Source: Acinetobacter baretiae (GTDB taxonomy: Bacteria; Pseudomonadota; Gammaproteobacteria; Pseudomonadales; Moraxellaceae). Taken from it: 64,000 nt of DNA. The first letter of the stretch is position 1, and every line of letters starts with the position of its first letter. Below the pieces are notes generated by a model. The model was not told the origin of the DNA and ran no database searches. It saw only the letters and a program-made list of their open reading frames with translations. Shown one piece after another: positions 56,013-64,000 of this stretch. The position numbers and the translations under genes were made by a program. The DNA is taken from NCBI RefSeq assembly GCF_015627105.1, contig NZ_VTDM01000008.1:1-64000 (forward strand). Direction: 5' to 3'.

Positions 56013-56642
56013 ATGATAAGTAAGAACAGTATATTTTTAATTGTAAGTAGCTTTTTATTAAATACGCATACTATGGCAGATGAAAAAGTGATTTTAGGGG
56101 CAGAGTCAACGGTTCAGCAGTATATTCCTGTTGCGGTTGGTTTAAATGTTGGTTCTTTAGGTTATGGTGCTACATTGATGTGGGACACCGACACAAGTGT
56201 TGGTGTGACTTTAGGATACACACATCATGAGTTATGGTACAACAAGGATGTATCAACTTCATTTGGCACATGGCAACGTCAATCTACGAACAGTCGAAGT
56301 CATTTTTTACATGTTGAATGGAAACCTTGGCAAGTGCAAAGTAAATTACTTTTAAAATCAAGCTATTTGAGTGTGGGTGCAGCCTACTTACAGCAAAGTT
56401 ATGCGTTAAATCAGCCTGATCATGAGCGCAGTGGAATAATAAAGAGTAATCAAATTTCTCCTTATATTGGTATTGGCATGAGACCTATGTTGGGTTTGCA
56501 TTGGGGGTGGTTGGCCGAAATGGGTGTACATTATATACCGCAACCGAGTATGTTTTTAAGTCAGGAAACAGCTCAATCGATTTGGGTCAAAAAAGATCGG
56601 TGGTTACCTGTTGCACAGATTGGTGTGGTATATCATTTTTGA
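56013..56642 (+). CDS. Outer-membrane beta-barrel-like protein, unknown function
   Basis: 209 residues. A signal peptide ends near residue 22 (HTMA). The mature part is made of alternating hydrophobic/polar strands with Gly- and Tyr-rich turns (VGLNVGSLGYGATLMWD, VGVTLGYTHHEL), ending in the aromatic VVYHF that favours outer-membrane insertion by BAM. The pattern suggests an eight-stranded barrel. I do not recognise the family. It is a single gene, with a GC-rich hairpin after it. The N-terminal MADEK region is short and hydrophilic. Confidence 0.75.
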   Translation: MISKNSIFLIVSSFLLNTHTMADEKVILGAESTVQQYIPVAVGLNVGSLGYGATLMWDTDTSVGVTLGYTHHELWYNKDVSTSFGTWQRQSTNSRSHFLHVEWKPWQVQSKLLLKSSYLSVGAAYLQQSYALNQPDHERSGIIKSNQISPYIGIGMRPMLGLHWGWLAEMGVHYIPQPSMFLSQETAQSIWVKKDRWLPVAQIGVVYHF

Positions 56643-56647
56643 ATATA

Positions 56648-56667
56648 CCCCGACTGTTTGGTCGGGG
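56648..56667 (+). terminator. Hairpin after the beta-barrel gene
   Basis: CCCCGAC pairs with GTCGGGG around six bases. It lacks a clear T-run, so it may be a weak or Rho-assisted terminator. Confidence 0.5.
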
Positions 56668-56683
56668 AAATAACGTCTAGCAT

Positions 56684-57382
56684 TTACCATCTAAGTTTAG
56701 ATAACCAATGTCCAACGGTTTGGGCAATTTGTACTAAGATCAGAAGTACAATAATGGTAAGAATCATAATGAATGTATCAAATCGTTGATAACCGTATGC
56801 ATAGGCAAGATCACCAATACCACCGCCACCAACCACACCTGCCATTGCTGTTGCACCAATCAGGCTGATATTTGCTGTTGTTAAATTTAAAATGAGTGAA
56901 CTACGTGCTTCGGGCAAAACAAATTTAAATATAATTTGTAAAGGTGTTGCACCCATTGCTTGAGCAGATTCAATGATACCTTCATTGACTTCTAGTAATG
57001 ATGTTTCGATGAGTCGTCCCATATACGGTCCAATATAAACGACCAACGGTACAATGGCTGCTGCAGTTCCAATGGTTTTCCCTGTAATGAATTTTGTGAT
57101 TGGAATCATTGCAATCATCAGAATAACAAAAGGCAATGAGCGTAGAGCATTGACGATAGGGTTTAAAATTTGATAGATCGCTTTATTGGGTAAAATACCT
57201 TTATCTCGGGTAAGTACTAAGGTAATTGCTTGTAAAAATCCCCAAATAGCCCCAAAGAAAAAAGCGACTACAACCATATAAATGGTTTGTTCAAGGGCTT
57301 GCATGAAATCTTCAACAGACACAAGACTTGTCCAAACAGGCTGGGTAACCTGTGTTAGCCATTCAATAAATGCTTCTTTCAT
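56684..57382 (-). CDS. metI: Methionine ABC transporter permease
   Basis: 232-residue inner-membrane permease of MetNIQ, which imports methionine. Five to six helices, with the EAA loop IIESAQAMGATPLQIIFKFVLPEARSSL facing the ATPase. The AMAGVVGGGGIGDLAYAYGYQRFDT block is specific to MetI-type permeases. Its start overlaps the metN end by four bases, so production is coupled. It is the last gene of metQ-metN-metI on the minus strand. Confidence 0.95.
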   Translation of the reverse strand: MKEAFIEWLTQVTQPVWTSLVSVEDFMQALEQTIYMVVVAFFFGAIWGFLQAITLVLTRDKGILPNKAIYQILNPIVNALRSLPFVILMIAMIPITKFITGKTIGTAAAIVPLVVYIGPYMGRLIETSLLEVNEGIIESAQAMGATPLQIIFKFVLPEARSSLILNLTTANISLIGATAMAGVVGGGGIGDLAYAYGYQRFDTFIMILTIIVLLILVQIAQTVGHWLSKLRW

Positions 57383-58398
57383 GTTTCTACTCCAGCACGT
57401 TGTACAAAGACCCCTGAATTTTCAAGATGTTCAATGGCACGACTAACATCTTTTCCCAAGAGTTGAACGAACATTTGTCCAATGACTGTGCCATTAATTT
57501 CTGTCATATTGGCAAATAAAATATTTAGACTGACATCAAATTGCCGAATCATTGATTCGATAACAGGTTGCTGTGCTGATTGTCCTAAAAACTGAAGTCT
57601 ATAAATACTTTGTTGATGTTGGTGCTCAAGTTGACTGAGAATATTTCGTGGCAAATGTTGTTGTAAAACGGTTTGTATAAAATTTTGCGTGGTTGGATGT
57701 TGTGGATGGCTAAAAATGTCTACAGTTGTACCATACTCAATGACTTGGCCAGATTCCATGACTGCAATATAATCACAGACTTTTTCAATGACATCCATTT
57801 CATGTGTCACCATCACAATGGTTATTTTTTGTTCTTTATTAATTTTTTTTAGTAGATCAAGTACAGATTGTGTGGTTTGAGGATCTAATGCAGACGTTGC
57901 TTCATCGCATAATAATATTTTGGGGCGATTGACTAATGCACGAGCGATACCAACGCGTTGCTTTTGTCCTCCAGAGAGTTCATCGGGATATGCATCTTTT
58001 TTATGTTTTAGGTCAATAAATTCTAGAAGTTCATCAACCCGTTTTTTGCGTTCAGATGCACTATAACCGAGAAGTTGCATCGGCATAGCAATGTTTTGAC
58101 TCACTGTTTTTGTTTGCATAAGGTTGAAATGTTGAAAAATCATTCCAATATGCGTACGTTCTTGGCGTAACGCTTTTGCACCTAAAGCTGTGAAGTCTTT
58201 TTGATTGATAATGATTTGACCAGTATTTGGACGTTCAAGTAAATTAATCAAGCGAATAAGGGTACTTTTTCCTGCACCACTATAGCCAATAATTCCAAAA
58301 ATGCTTCCTTCTGGAATATTTAGATTAATTTGATTTAACGCGTTTACACGTTGTCCTTTAAGCATATAGTGCTTAGAGATATTTTTAAATTCAATCAT
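57379..58398 (-). CDS. metN: Methionine ABC transporter ATPase
   Basis: 339 residues. The ATPase domain is at 1-240, with Walker A GYSGAGKST, Q-loop MIFQHFNLMQTKT, signature LSGGQKQR and Walker B ILLCDEATSALDP. The C-terminal NIL domain (about 265-339) senses methionine in the E. coli MetNI and shuts transport when bound. It couples ATP use to methionine import. The hairpin between metQ and metN (58425-58454) may reduce its level relative to MetQ. Confidence 0.95.
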   Translation of the reverse strand: MIEFKNISKHYMLKGQRVNALNQINLNIPEGSIFGIIGYSGAGKSTLIRLINLLERPNTGQIIINQKDFTALGAKALRQERTHIGMIFQHFNLMQTKTVSQNIAMPMQLLGYSASERKKRVDELLEFIDLKHKKDAYPDELSGGQKQRVGIARALVNRPKILLCDEATSALDPQTTQSVLDLLKKINKEQKITIVMVTHEMDVIEKVCDYIAVMESGQVIEYGTTVDIFSHPQHPTTQNFIQTVLQQHLPRNILSQLEHQHQQSIYRLQFLGQSAQQPVIESMIRQFDVSLNILFANMTEINGTVIGQMFVQLLGKDVSRAIEHLENSGVFVQRAGVET

Positions 58399-58424
58399 AT
58401 GTCAAAACAATGCTCGGCATGAAA

Positions 58425-58454
58425 AACAGGTAAAGTAGTCTTACTTTACCTGTT
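58425..58454 (-). terminator. Intercistronic hairpin between metQ and metN
   Basis: AACAGGTAAAGTA and TACTTTACCTGTT are perfect 13-base complements around a four-base loop; on the minus strand a T-run follows. It may be a partial terminator that keeps the receptor more abundant than the pump. Confidence 0.8.
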
Positions 58455-58485
58455 CAAAGAGAAAAAAGCATAAATATGCAGTGGT

Positions 58486-59349
58486 TTACTTTTCAGTGAG
58501 GTAGCTAATTGGTTTGTTTACATCAATTTTAGTACCACCAAAACGATCAGCAATAAACTTCTTCACTTCTTCACTGTGGTAAAGTGGAACAAGTTTTTGT
58601 AGGGTAGGATCGTCTTTTTTCGCTTCTGAAGTAACGAGTAAGTTGATATTTAGCTTGGTTGATTGATCAACTGGTTCATAGAATAAAGCATCTTTAAGTA
58701 CATTTAAACCACCTTCCATAGCTAGCGTATTACCGAGCACAATCCCATCTACATCACTCATAATGCGCACGGCTGTTGCCATAGGAATGAGTTTTAATTG
58801 TAAATTTTTTGGGTTAGCGGTAATGTCTTTTAATTGACCATGGATTGGATCGAAGTCTTTTTTCAGTTCGATCAAGCCTGCACTTTTGAGTAATGATAAT
58901 GCACGTGCTTGGTTTGATGTATCATTTGGAATAGCGATTTCAGCATTATTTTTGATATCATCTAATTTTTTATATTTGCTTGAGTAAATACCCATTGGCT
59001 CAATATATGTCGTTGCAATAGGTGCAAGCTTGTCTTTATTTTCAGTATTATACGCTACAAGGTAGTTGTAGGTTTGAAATGCATTGACATCAATTTCACC
59101 TGCTGCAGTTGCTTTATTCATAGCAACATAGTCAGTCATGTTTTTCACATCAATTTTGATTCCTGCTTCTTTAGTTGCAGGAAGCGTTGCAATATAACGC
59201 CATACATCAGTATCTGAACCATCAGATGCAAGTACAATTGAAGTCACTTTTTTATCTTCGGTGGTATTTGCTTGATCAGATGGTGCTTTGCTGCAACCTG
59301 CTGCAACCAAAAGGCCTGCGCCCAAAAAAACACTCAGTAATTTTTTCAT
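58486..59349 (-). CDS. metQ: Methionine-binding lipoprotein
   Basis: 287 residues. The signal peptide ends in the lipobox VAAGC (Cys19). The mature protein is the NlpA/MetQ receptor: DVWRYIATLPATKEAGIKIDVKNMTDYVAMNKA, then AFQTYNYLVAYN, then IAIPNDTSNQARALSLLKSAGLI. It is anchored to the periplasmic side of the inner membrane and delivers methionine to MetI. First gene of metQNI; AGGA lies before the ATG. Its leader shows no SAM riboswitch that I can recognise. Confidence 0.95.
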   Translation of the reverse strand: MKKLLSVFLGAGLLVAAGCSKAPSDQANTTEDKKVTSIVLASDGSDTDVWRYIATLPATKEAGIKIDVKNMTDYVAMNKATAAGEIDVNAFQTYNYLVAYNTENKDKLAPIATTYIEPMGIYSSKYKKLDDIKNNAEIAIPNDTSNQARALSLLKSAGLIELKKDFDPIHGQLKDITANPKNLQLKLIPMATAVRIMSDVDGIVLGNTLAMEGGLNVLKDALFYEPVDQSTKLNINLLVTSEAKKDDPTLQKLVPLYHSEEVKKFIADRFGGTKIDVNKPISYLTEK

Positions 59350-59686
59350 ATGTTGAATTGTCCTATGTAGATAATATAGGTTCTCTATATTTAGGGTTTC
59401 TCAGTTGAATGGGCTGTTTACCCTAATCATATGAAAGATCGTCATCACATCAAAAACATTTAGCACGCACTGTGTATTTAAATGACATCATAAAATGAAC
59501 ATTTACACGGTGACGAGATATGTTTTGCTATCTTCAGCGGATATTTGAGTGAGAATCACTTTTATACAACAGTGAACTGATAAGATTATGGGCAGTATAA
59601 AGTCTATTTTTTTTAAGTCAAAACAATAAAACTCACAATCTATATGAATTTTATTCATTTAAATAATAGATTTACCAATAAAGATT
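59350..59686 (-). other. Non-coding region between metQ and purD
   Basis: It should contain the metQ promoter. A small inverted repeat CCTAT / ATAGG lies just before metQ (59362-59380), overlapping a -10-like TATTAT. The rest is AT-rich and I see nothing else. Confidence 0.45.
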
Positions 59687-59718
59687 AAAAAAGGATGCAT
59701 CCAAGAGAGGATGCATCC
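59687..59718 (-). terminator. Terminator after purD
   Basis: Two copies of GGATGCATCC, each self-complementary, lie at 59693-59702 and 59709-59718. They pair with each other across six bases, and a T-run follows on the minus strand. Confidence 0.88.
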
Positions 59719-59724
59719 ATATGC

Positions 59725-61014
59725 TTATGATTCGTGCTGTTCACGTGCAATGGCACGATAACCAATATCAGTACGATATTGCATGCCTGTAAATGTGACT
59801 TGACCACAAACTTCGATTGCATTGACTTGTGCTTCAAGTACACTTTCACCAAGGGCAGTTACACATAGCACACGACCACCTGAGGTGATAATGTAGCCAT
59901 CTTCATTGAGTTTTGTGCCTGCATGAAAAATTTTAGTTCCTTCAGGGGATTGTTCTAAACCTGAAATAACATCACCTTGACGGGCAGTTTCAGGATAGCC
60001 TTCAGATGCAAGTACGATACCAATGGCTTTACGCGGATCCCACTGTGCTTGCGCTGGGAGCTGTCCATCTATACCTGCTTGAATAAGGTCGACCAATGAT
60101 GATTGTAATCGCATCATGATCGGTTGAGTTTCAGGATCTCCAAAGCGACAGTTGAATTCAATGACACGAGGGTGTCCTTGTTCATCAATCATGAGGCCTG
60201 CATATAAAAATCCAGTATATACATGCCCATCTTTTTTCATACCAGCCACGGTTGGACGCATGATTTCTTGCATCACACGCTCAAATACTGCATCGGTAAC
60301 GACAGGTGCAGGTGAGTAAGCACCCATACCACCTGTATTTGGCCCTAAATCACCTTCAAAAATACGCTTATGGTCTTGAGATGTTGCCATAGGTAAAATG
60401 TTGTCGCCATCAATCATACAAATAAAGCTGGCTTCTTCACCTGCTAAAAACTGTTCAATAACAACTCGACTGCCTGCATCACCAAACTTGTTGCCAGCGA
60501 GCATATCGTCGATGGCTGCAAATGCTTCATCATTGCTCATTGCAACAATCACACCTTTGCCTGCAGCTAAACCATCGGCTTTAATAACAATTGGCGCACC
60601 ATGTTGTTTAATATATGCTTTTGCAGGTTCAATGTCAGTGAATACATCATAAAACGCAGTTGGAATGTCATGGCGTTTAAGAAAATCTTTTGCAAACGCT
60701 TTTGAGCCTTCAAGTTGGGCTGCATATTGGGTCGGCCCCCAAATGCGTAAGCCTGCCGCACGTGTAGCATCTACTACACCATTGACCAGCGGTGCTTCAG
60801 GTCCAACAACAATAAGGTCGATTTGATTGCTTTGAGCAAACTCAATAATGGCGCTATTGTCTAAAATATTAAGTGCAACATTAGTACATTTATTTTCAGT
60901 GGCTGTGCCTGCATTGCCAGGTGTAACAAAGACTTGTTTGACTTGGTCATCTTGTGCAATTTTCCATGCAAGTGCATGTTCACGACCACCGTTGCCTAAA
61001 ACTAAAATATTCAT
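59725..61014 (-). CDS. purD: Phosphoribosylamine--glycine ligase
   Basis: 429 residues (429 in E. coli). ATP-grasp enzyme that joins phosphoribosylamine and glycine in purine synthesis. Seen: LGNGGREHALAWK at the N-terminus, VVGPEAPLVNGVVD, the ATP-grasp stretch VIKADGLAAGKGVIVA, DGDNILPMATSQDHKRIFEGDLGPNTGGMGAYSPAP, and the metal site RVIEFNCRFGDPETQ. It follows purH by 70 bp in the same direction, as is usual, and they may share a transcript. Confidence 0.97.
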   Translation of the reverse strand: MNILVLGNGGREHALAWKIAQDDQVKQVFVTPGNAGTATENKCTNVALNILDNSAIIEFAQSNQIDLIVVGPEAPLVNGVVDATRAAGLRIWGPTQYAAQLEGSKAFAKDFLKRHDIPTAFYDVFTDIEPAKAYIKQHGAPIVIKADGLAAGKGVIVAMSNDEAFAAIDDMLAGNKFGDAGSRVVIEQFLAGEEASFICMIDGDNILPMATSQDHKRIFEGDLGPNTGGMGAYSPAPVVTDAVFERVMQEIMRPTVAGMKKDGHVYTGFLYAGLMIDEQGHPRVIEFNCRFGDPETQPIMMRLQSSLVDLIQAGIDGQLPAQAQWDPRKAIGIVLASEGYPETARQGDVISGLEQSPEGTKIFHAGTKLNEDGYIITSGGRVLCVTALGESVLEAQVNAIEVCGQVTFTGMQYRTDIGYRAIAREQHES

Positions 61015-61084
61015 GAAGATTCTCTCTATGAATGTGGCATGTCAATGTTGTGTTTTAACATGCCAAGCATACCGTAAGGGGTTC

Positions 61085-62659
61085 TTAGTGACGGAAGTGG
61101 CGCATGCCTGTAAAGACCATAGCAATGCCAGCTTCATCTGCTGCAGCAATGACTTCTTCATCACGCATTGAACCGCCCGGTTGAATAATGCATTTAATGC
61201 CTGCTTTTGCTGCATTATCTATGCCGTCACGGAATGGGAAAAATGCATCTGATGCCATGACAGCGCCTTCAACAACAAGGCCTGCATGTTCTGCTTTAAT
61301 CCCTGCAATACGTGCTGAGTTTACACGGCTCATTTGACCTGCACCCACACCCACAGTTTGGCGATTTTTTGCATAAACAATCGCGTTTGATTTTACGTAT
61401 TTTGCAACTTTCCATGCAAAAATTAAGTCATTGATTTCAGCATCTGTTGGTGCGCGTTTGGTCACCACTTTAAGATCGCTTGCTTTAATCATACCTAAGT
61501 CTTGGTCTTGAACCAATAAACCGCCATTTACACGTTTGTAGTCGAGTTGCGTAGCTCGGTTTTCAAGGTTTGGTAACTCACCACAGGTCAGTACTCGGAC
61601 ATTTTTCTTAGTTGCAGTGATCTCTAACACGCCATCTGCAATGCTTGGTGCAATGATGACTTCAACAAATTGACGTGAAACAATGGCCTGAGCTGTTACT
61701 ACATCTAATTCGCGGTTAAATGCAATAATACCACCAAAAGCGGACTCGGTATCTGTTGCATACGCTAGATCATAAGCAGTTTGTATGCCATCTAAAGATA
61801 CAGCAACGCCACAAGGGTTTGCGTGTTTTACAATCACACATGCGGGTTTTTCGAATGATTTTACACATTCAAGGGCTGCATCTGTGTCTGCAATATTGTT
61901 ATAAGATAAAGCTTTACCTTGTAATTGTTTTGCTGTTGAAACTGATGCTTCTGTAGCATTTGCTTCGACATAAAAAGCAGCAGATTGGTGTGGGTTTTCC
62001 CCATAGCGTAGGTCTTGTGCTTTTTGTAATTGTGTATTGAATGTACGAGCAAACGTATCTGCTGAGCCATCTGTATGACCAACACGTGCACCTAAATAAG
62101 AGGCAATCATACCGTCGTATTGGGCAGTATGTTCAAATGCTTTAACTGCGAGGTCAAAACGTGTAGCTTGAGAAAGTGTTTTTGCTGTTTTTAATTCATG
62201 AATAACAGTGATATAGTCTGATGCATTGACCACAATACCGACTGACGCATGGTTTTTAGCGGCTGCACGCACCATGGTTGGGCCACCGATATCAATATTT
62301 TCAATGGCATCTGCCAAACTACAGTTTGGTTTAGCAACAGTTGCTGCAAATGGGTAAAGGTTTACAACCACTAGATCTATTGCTGCGATATCATGTGCAT
62401 GCATGACATCTTCATCAATACCACGGCGAGCAAGAATACCACCATGAATTTTAGGATGAAGTGTTTTTACACGGCCATCCATCATTTCAGGGAAGCCAGT
62501 ATGTTCTGAAACTTCGATTACTGAAATATTATTTTCTTTAAGGAGTTTATACGTTCCGCCAGTAGATAAAATCTCTACTCCGAGATCAGAAAGATTCTGC
62601 GCAAATTCAACAATACCTGTTTTATCAGAAACAGAGATTAGAGCACGTTTAATAGTCAT
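61085..62659 (-). CDS. purH: Bifunctional AICAR formyltransferase / IMP cyclohydrolase
   Basis: 524 residues. The IMP cyclohydrolase (MGS-like) domain is at 1-195 ([47 protein letters not shown]). The AICAR transformylase is at about 200-524, with the catalytic KHANPCGVA block and the C-terminal [16 protein letters not shown]. It carries out the last two steps to IMP. The frame opens earlier (62710), but the ATG at 62659 (MTIKRALIS) is the family start. It lies after fis, with a terminator between. Confidence 0.97.
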   Translation of the reverse strand: MTIKRALISVSDKTGIVEFAQNLSDLGVEILSTGGTYKLLKENNISVIEVSEHTGFPEMMDGRVKTLHPKIHGGILARRGIDEDVMHAHDIAAIDLVVVNLYPFAATVAKPNCSLADAIENIDIGGPTMVRAAAKNHASVGIVVNASDYITVIHELKTAKTLSQATRFDLAVKAFEHTAQYDGMIASYLGARVGHTDGSADTFARTFNTQLQKAQDLRYGENPHQSAAFYVEANATEASVSTAKQLQGKALSYNNIADTDAALECVKSFEKPACVIVKHANPCGVAVSLDGIQTAYDLAYATDTESAFGGIIAFNRELDVVTAQAIVSRQFVEVIIAPSIADGVLEITATKKNVRVLTCGELPNLENRATQLDYKRVNGGLLVQDQDLGMIKASDLKVVTKRAPTDAEINDLIFAWKVAKYVKSNAIVYAKNRQTVGVGAGQMSRVNSARIAGIKAEHAGLVVEGAVMASDAFFPFRDGIDNAAKAGIKCIIQPGGSMRDEEVIAAADEAGIAMVFTGMRHFRH

Positions 62660-62695
62660 GATGTATTTAGTCTTTGAAGTTGGAAAACAAAAGGC

Positions 62696-62729
62696 AAAAA
62701 AAATGCCCACGAAGACGTGAGCATTTTAT
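62696..62729 (-). terminator. Terminator between fis and purH
   Basis: On the minus strand AAAATGCTCACG pairs with CGTGGGCATTTT around TCTT, with a T-run of eight. It lies just after the fis stop. Part of it overlaps the purH upstream region, so it may also be an attenuator. Confidence 0.88.
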
Positions 62730-62732
62730 CAT

Positions 62733-63002
62733 TTATTCACTCATTAATCCGTGAGCTTTCAACTTTTTACGTAGCGTACCACGGTTTAAGCCTAGAATTT
62801 CGGCTGCACGTGTTTGATTGCCACGGGTGTATTCAAGTACTACAGACAAAAGAGGTTTCTCCATTTCTGCTAGCACCATGTCGTAAACTTGCGATGGTTG
62901 CTCACCTTGCAAAGATGCAAAATAGTGACGAACTGCGCGATCCACGTGGATACGAAGCGCAACATCAGACTGTGCAGTAAAAATAGGAGATTTGCTATTC
63001 AT
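62733..63002 (-). CDS. fis: Fis-family nucleoid protein
   Basis: 89 residues. The C-terminal helix-turn-helix (about 60-85; NQTRAAEILGLNRGTLRKKLKAHG) is the Fis type. The central helices (RAVRHYFASLQGEQPSQVYDMVLAEMEKPLLSVVLEYTRGN) form the dimer. Fis bends DNA and controls rRNA, recombination and growth-phase genes. It is shorter than E. coli Fis (98) at the N-terminus. The leader has a long inverted repeat (63067-63100). In E. coli the partner upstream gene is dusB; here it follows the zinc-ribbon protein and prmA instead. Confidence 0.95.
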   Translation of the reverse strand: MNSKSPIFTAQSDVALRIHVDRAVRHYFASLQGEQPSQVYDMVLAEMEKPLLSVVLEYTRGNQTRAAEILGLNRGTLRKKLKAHGLMSE

Positions 63003-63474
63003 GCGTTTTAATCCGAAATCAATCCAAACCCGACCAAAAAATGGCGATGGTTTTATATTTAAAAGGTAGATATAGACTCATTTATAAAATGAGATATCTA
63101 GAAAACGAGTATAGCTTGCCACATTTTTCTCGCTTTGGTTGAAAAATAACCGTAACAAATATTTAAGAATTGTTACAGCCATTAATCAAAAACAAAAAAT
63201 AGCTGTATGCGCAATATTGAATAGTGCACATGAGCTTAATTTTTTCTTAATGGGGTAAGACGAGGCGTTTGTTTGGCTAAGCTTTCTTGGCGCACATAAT
63301 AACATTGTGCAAAATAAAGTGAGTAAATTTGAGTCAGTTTTTTTGTGTTTTTTAATCGTTTTTTTGAATTGAATTGTATTTTTAATTGCTTAAAAGGATT
63401 TTGAAGCGGCTTTTATTTACAAGGTGAATATTTTGTGTGTTTTATTTTTTAAGATTATTTCGGTTTTAAGGGTT
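63003..63474 (-). other. 472-bp fis leader and upstream non-coding DNA
   Basis: No gene seen. The most notable element is the inverted repeat 63067-63100, 65 bases upstream of the fis ATG. The left-hand half (63120-63330) is AT-rich and includes A/T tracts expected for an activated promoter. Confidence 0.5.
63067..63100 (-). promoter_or_regulatory. Long inverted repeat upstream of fis
   Basis: TAGATAT (63067) + three-base bulge + CTCATTT pairs with AAATGAG + ATATCTA (63100), with ATA as the loop: 14 paired bases. It can be an RNA hairpin in the fis leader or a protein-binding palindrome. Confidence 0.6.
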
Positions 63475-63942
63475 TTAACCGATGCCAATTAGGCTGTAGG
63501 CCAAAGCAATTAAAATAGATAATCCTAAAAATAATACACTGATGATGCTGATCATAAACATTGAAAAAGAGAATTTTTTCGGGCGATAAAGTCCTTTAAA
63601 TGGAGATATCTTGATTGGGTATTGTCTTTTTTGAGTGAGAGATTCTGATGGTGTGTAAGACGTGTTATTGAGATAAGTTTGTAAGCTAATATTTGACGCA
63701 TTACTTTTATGATTAAAAATCTCTAATGTAGGATGGTCGTTATGCTGTGGAAGATTATCTAAGTGAAGATCTGTGGTCTGTGGTGTACGCTTTGGTTTGT
63801 ATTGATCAGATATGCAGTGGTATGCATTAAAATTTTTTGCGCACTTAAAGCAGTTTACATTGCCCTGAGCAATGCGTAGTTGTAAAACAGATACGCGGTA
63901 TCTGGTTTTACAACTTGGGCAAATACTAGTAATCGAGAGCAT
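63475..63942 (-). CDS. Zinc-ribbon (MJ0042/DUF3426-type) membrane protein
   Basis: 155 residues. An N-terminal zinc ribbon uses Cys8, Cys11, Cys31 and Cys34 (CPSCKTRYRV and NCFKCAKNF), the MJ0042 motif. A hydrophilic, disordered middle (about 45-120) is followed by one membrane helix near the C-terminus (about 128-150). Such proteins often carry a larger DUF3426 domain after the helix; here the chain ends after it, so it is short. It follows prmA by nine bases and precedes fis. Function unknown. Confidence 0.82.
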   Translation of the reverse strand: MLSITSICPSCKTRYRVSVLQLRIAQGNVNCFKCAKNFNAYHCISDQYKPKRTPQTTDLHLDNLPQHNDHPTLEIFNHKSNASNISLQTYLNNTSYTPSESLTQKRQYPIKISPFKGLYRPKKFSFSMFMISIISVLFLGLSILIALAYSLIGIG

Positions 63943-63951
63943 CTGATGGGG

Positions 63952-64000
63952 TTAAGCTAAACGTTTTCCTGAAATACGACACCAACATTCATCTCGTTTT
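63952..64000 (-). CDS. prmA: Ribosomal protein L11 methyltransferase, last codons (5' end outside window)
   Basis: The minus strand at the window edge reads KRDECWCRISGKRLA and a TAA. The WCRISGKR tail is close to the end of PrmA (WCRITGRR in E. coli). The order prmA, zinc-ribbon gene, fis agrees with Acinetobacter. The rest is outside the window. Confidence 0.7.
   Translation of the reverse strand, partial: KRDECWCRISGKRLA

Noticed and set aside
59350-59500. SAM riboswitch before metQ
   Set aside because: I could not find the conserved core or the expected stems; only a small inverted repeat near the start.

Overview
The window reads as chromosomal DNA of an Acinetobacter-like gammaproteobacterium (Moraxellaceae). 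This rests on gene content and order, not on a database search. The base composition is AT-rich. The window has a fused TyrA-AroA protein, a split trpGDC operon with a stand-alone trpG, a dat-ddc pair for 1,3-diaminopropane, a prmA / zinc-ribbon / fis / purH / purD string, and a NadM-type NMN adenylyltransferase without a Nudix domain.

Layout. 1-183 is the tail of an IS630-type transposase cut by the window edge. 184-9100 holds phosphate permease pit (with a Pho box), sohB, an acid phosphatase, an L,D-transpeptidase, hemE with a DUF817 membrane protein, folE and an Smr protein. 9203-11661 is trpGDC on the minus strand, with an unusual structured leader (11809-11895) next to a family-3 acyltransferase. 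13450-15117 is glnA with a readable NtrC site and sigma-54 promoter. Then come ohrR-ohr, ubiC-ubiA, a small membrane protein, a DUF2726 protein and tRNA-Asn(GTT).

19085-27946 is a four-gene RND efflux operon (mdtABC-like plus an outer-membrane lipoprotein channel). It faces, across a (CGTGAAAT)12 tandem repeat, a second export operon on the minus strand (28141-32956: TolC-like, HlyD-like and two ABC-2 permeases) that has no ATPase gene. 33650-36685 is a TPR lipoprotein and PBP1b. nadK, a YeaC-like protein and a YbiB/TrpD2-like protein follow. 39213-42596 makes aromatic amino acids (pheA and tyrA-aroA) and ends in a perfect 21-bp inverted repeat. 42720-43415 is a SIMPL-domain protein. 43872-46766 is dat-ddc behind a leader with a promoter and a terminator-like hairpin. 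46929-51734 is pstSCAB behind three Pho half-sites. 51865-55790 carries nadM, a YceI protein, a peroxiredoxin, a Cys-containing periplasmic protein, queE and dapD. 56013-59349 has a beta-barrel-like protein and metQ-metN-metI. 59725-64000 is purD, purH, fis, a zinc-ribbon protein and the last codons of prmA.

How parts work together. Two phosphate uptake systems (Pit and Pst) both carry Pho boxes. TrpGDC, PheA and TyrA-AroA cover much of the chorismate branch, and UbiC-UbiA draws chorismate into ubiquinone. Most genes are ordinary housekeeping genes. The best candidates for something less described are the ATPase-less ABC-2/HlyD/TolC operon and its repeat-bearing flank, the trpG leader with a possible 23-codon ORF, and the dat leader. 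Starts were moved from the longest ORF where a ribosome binding site or the family length favoured an internal codon.
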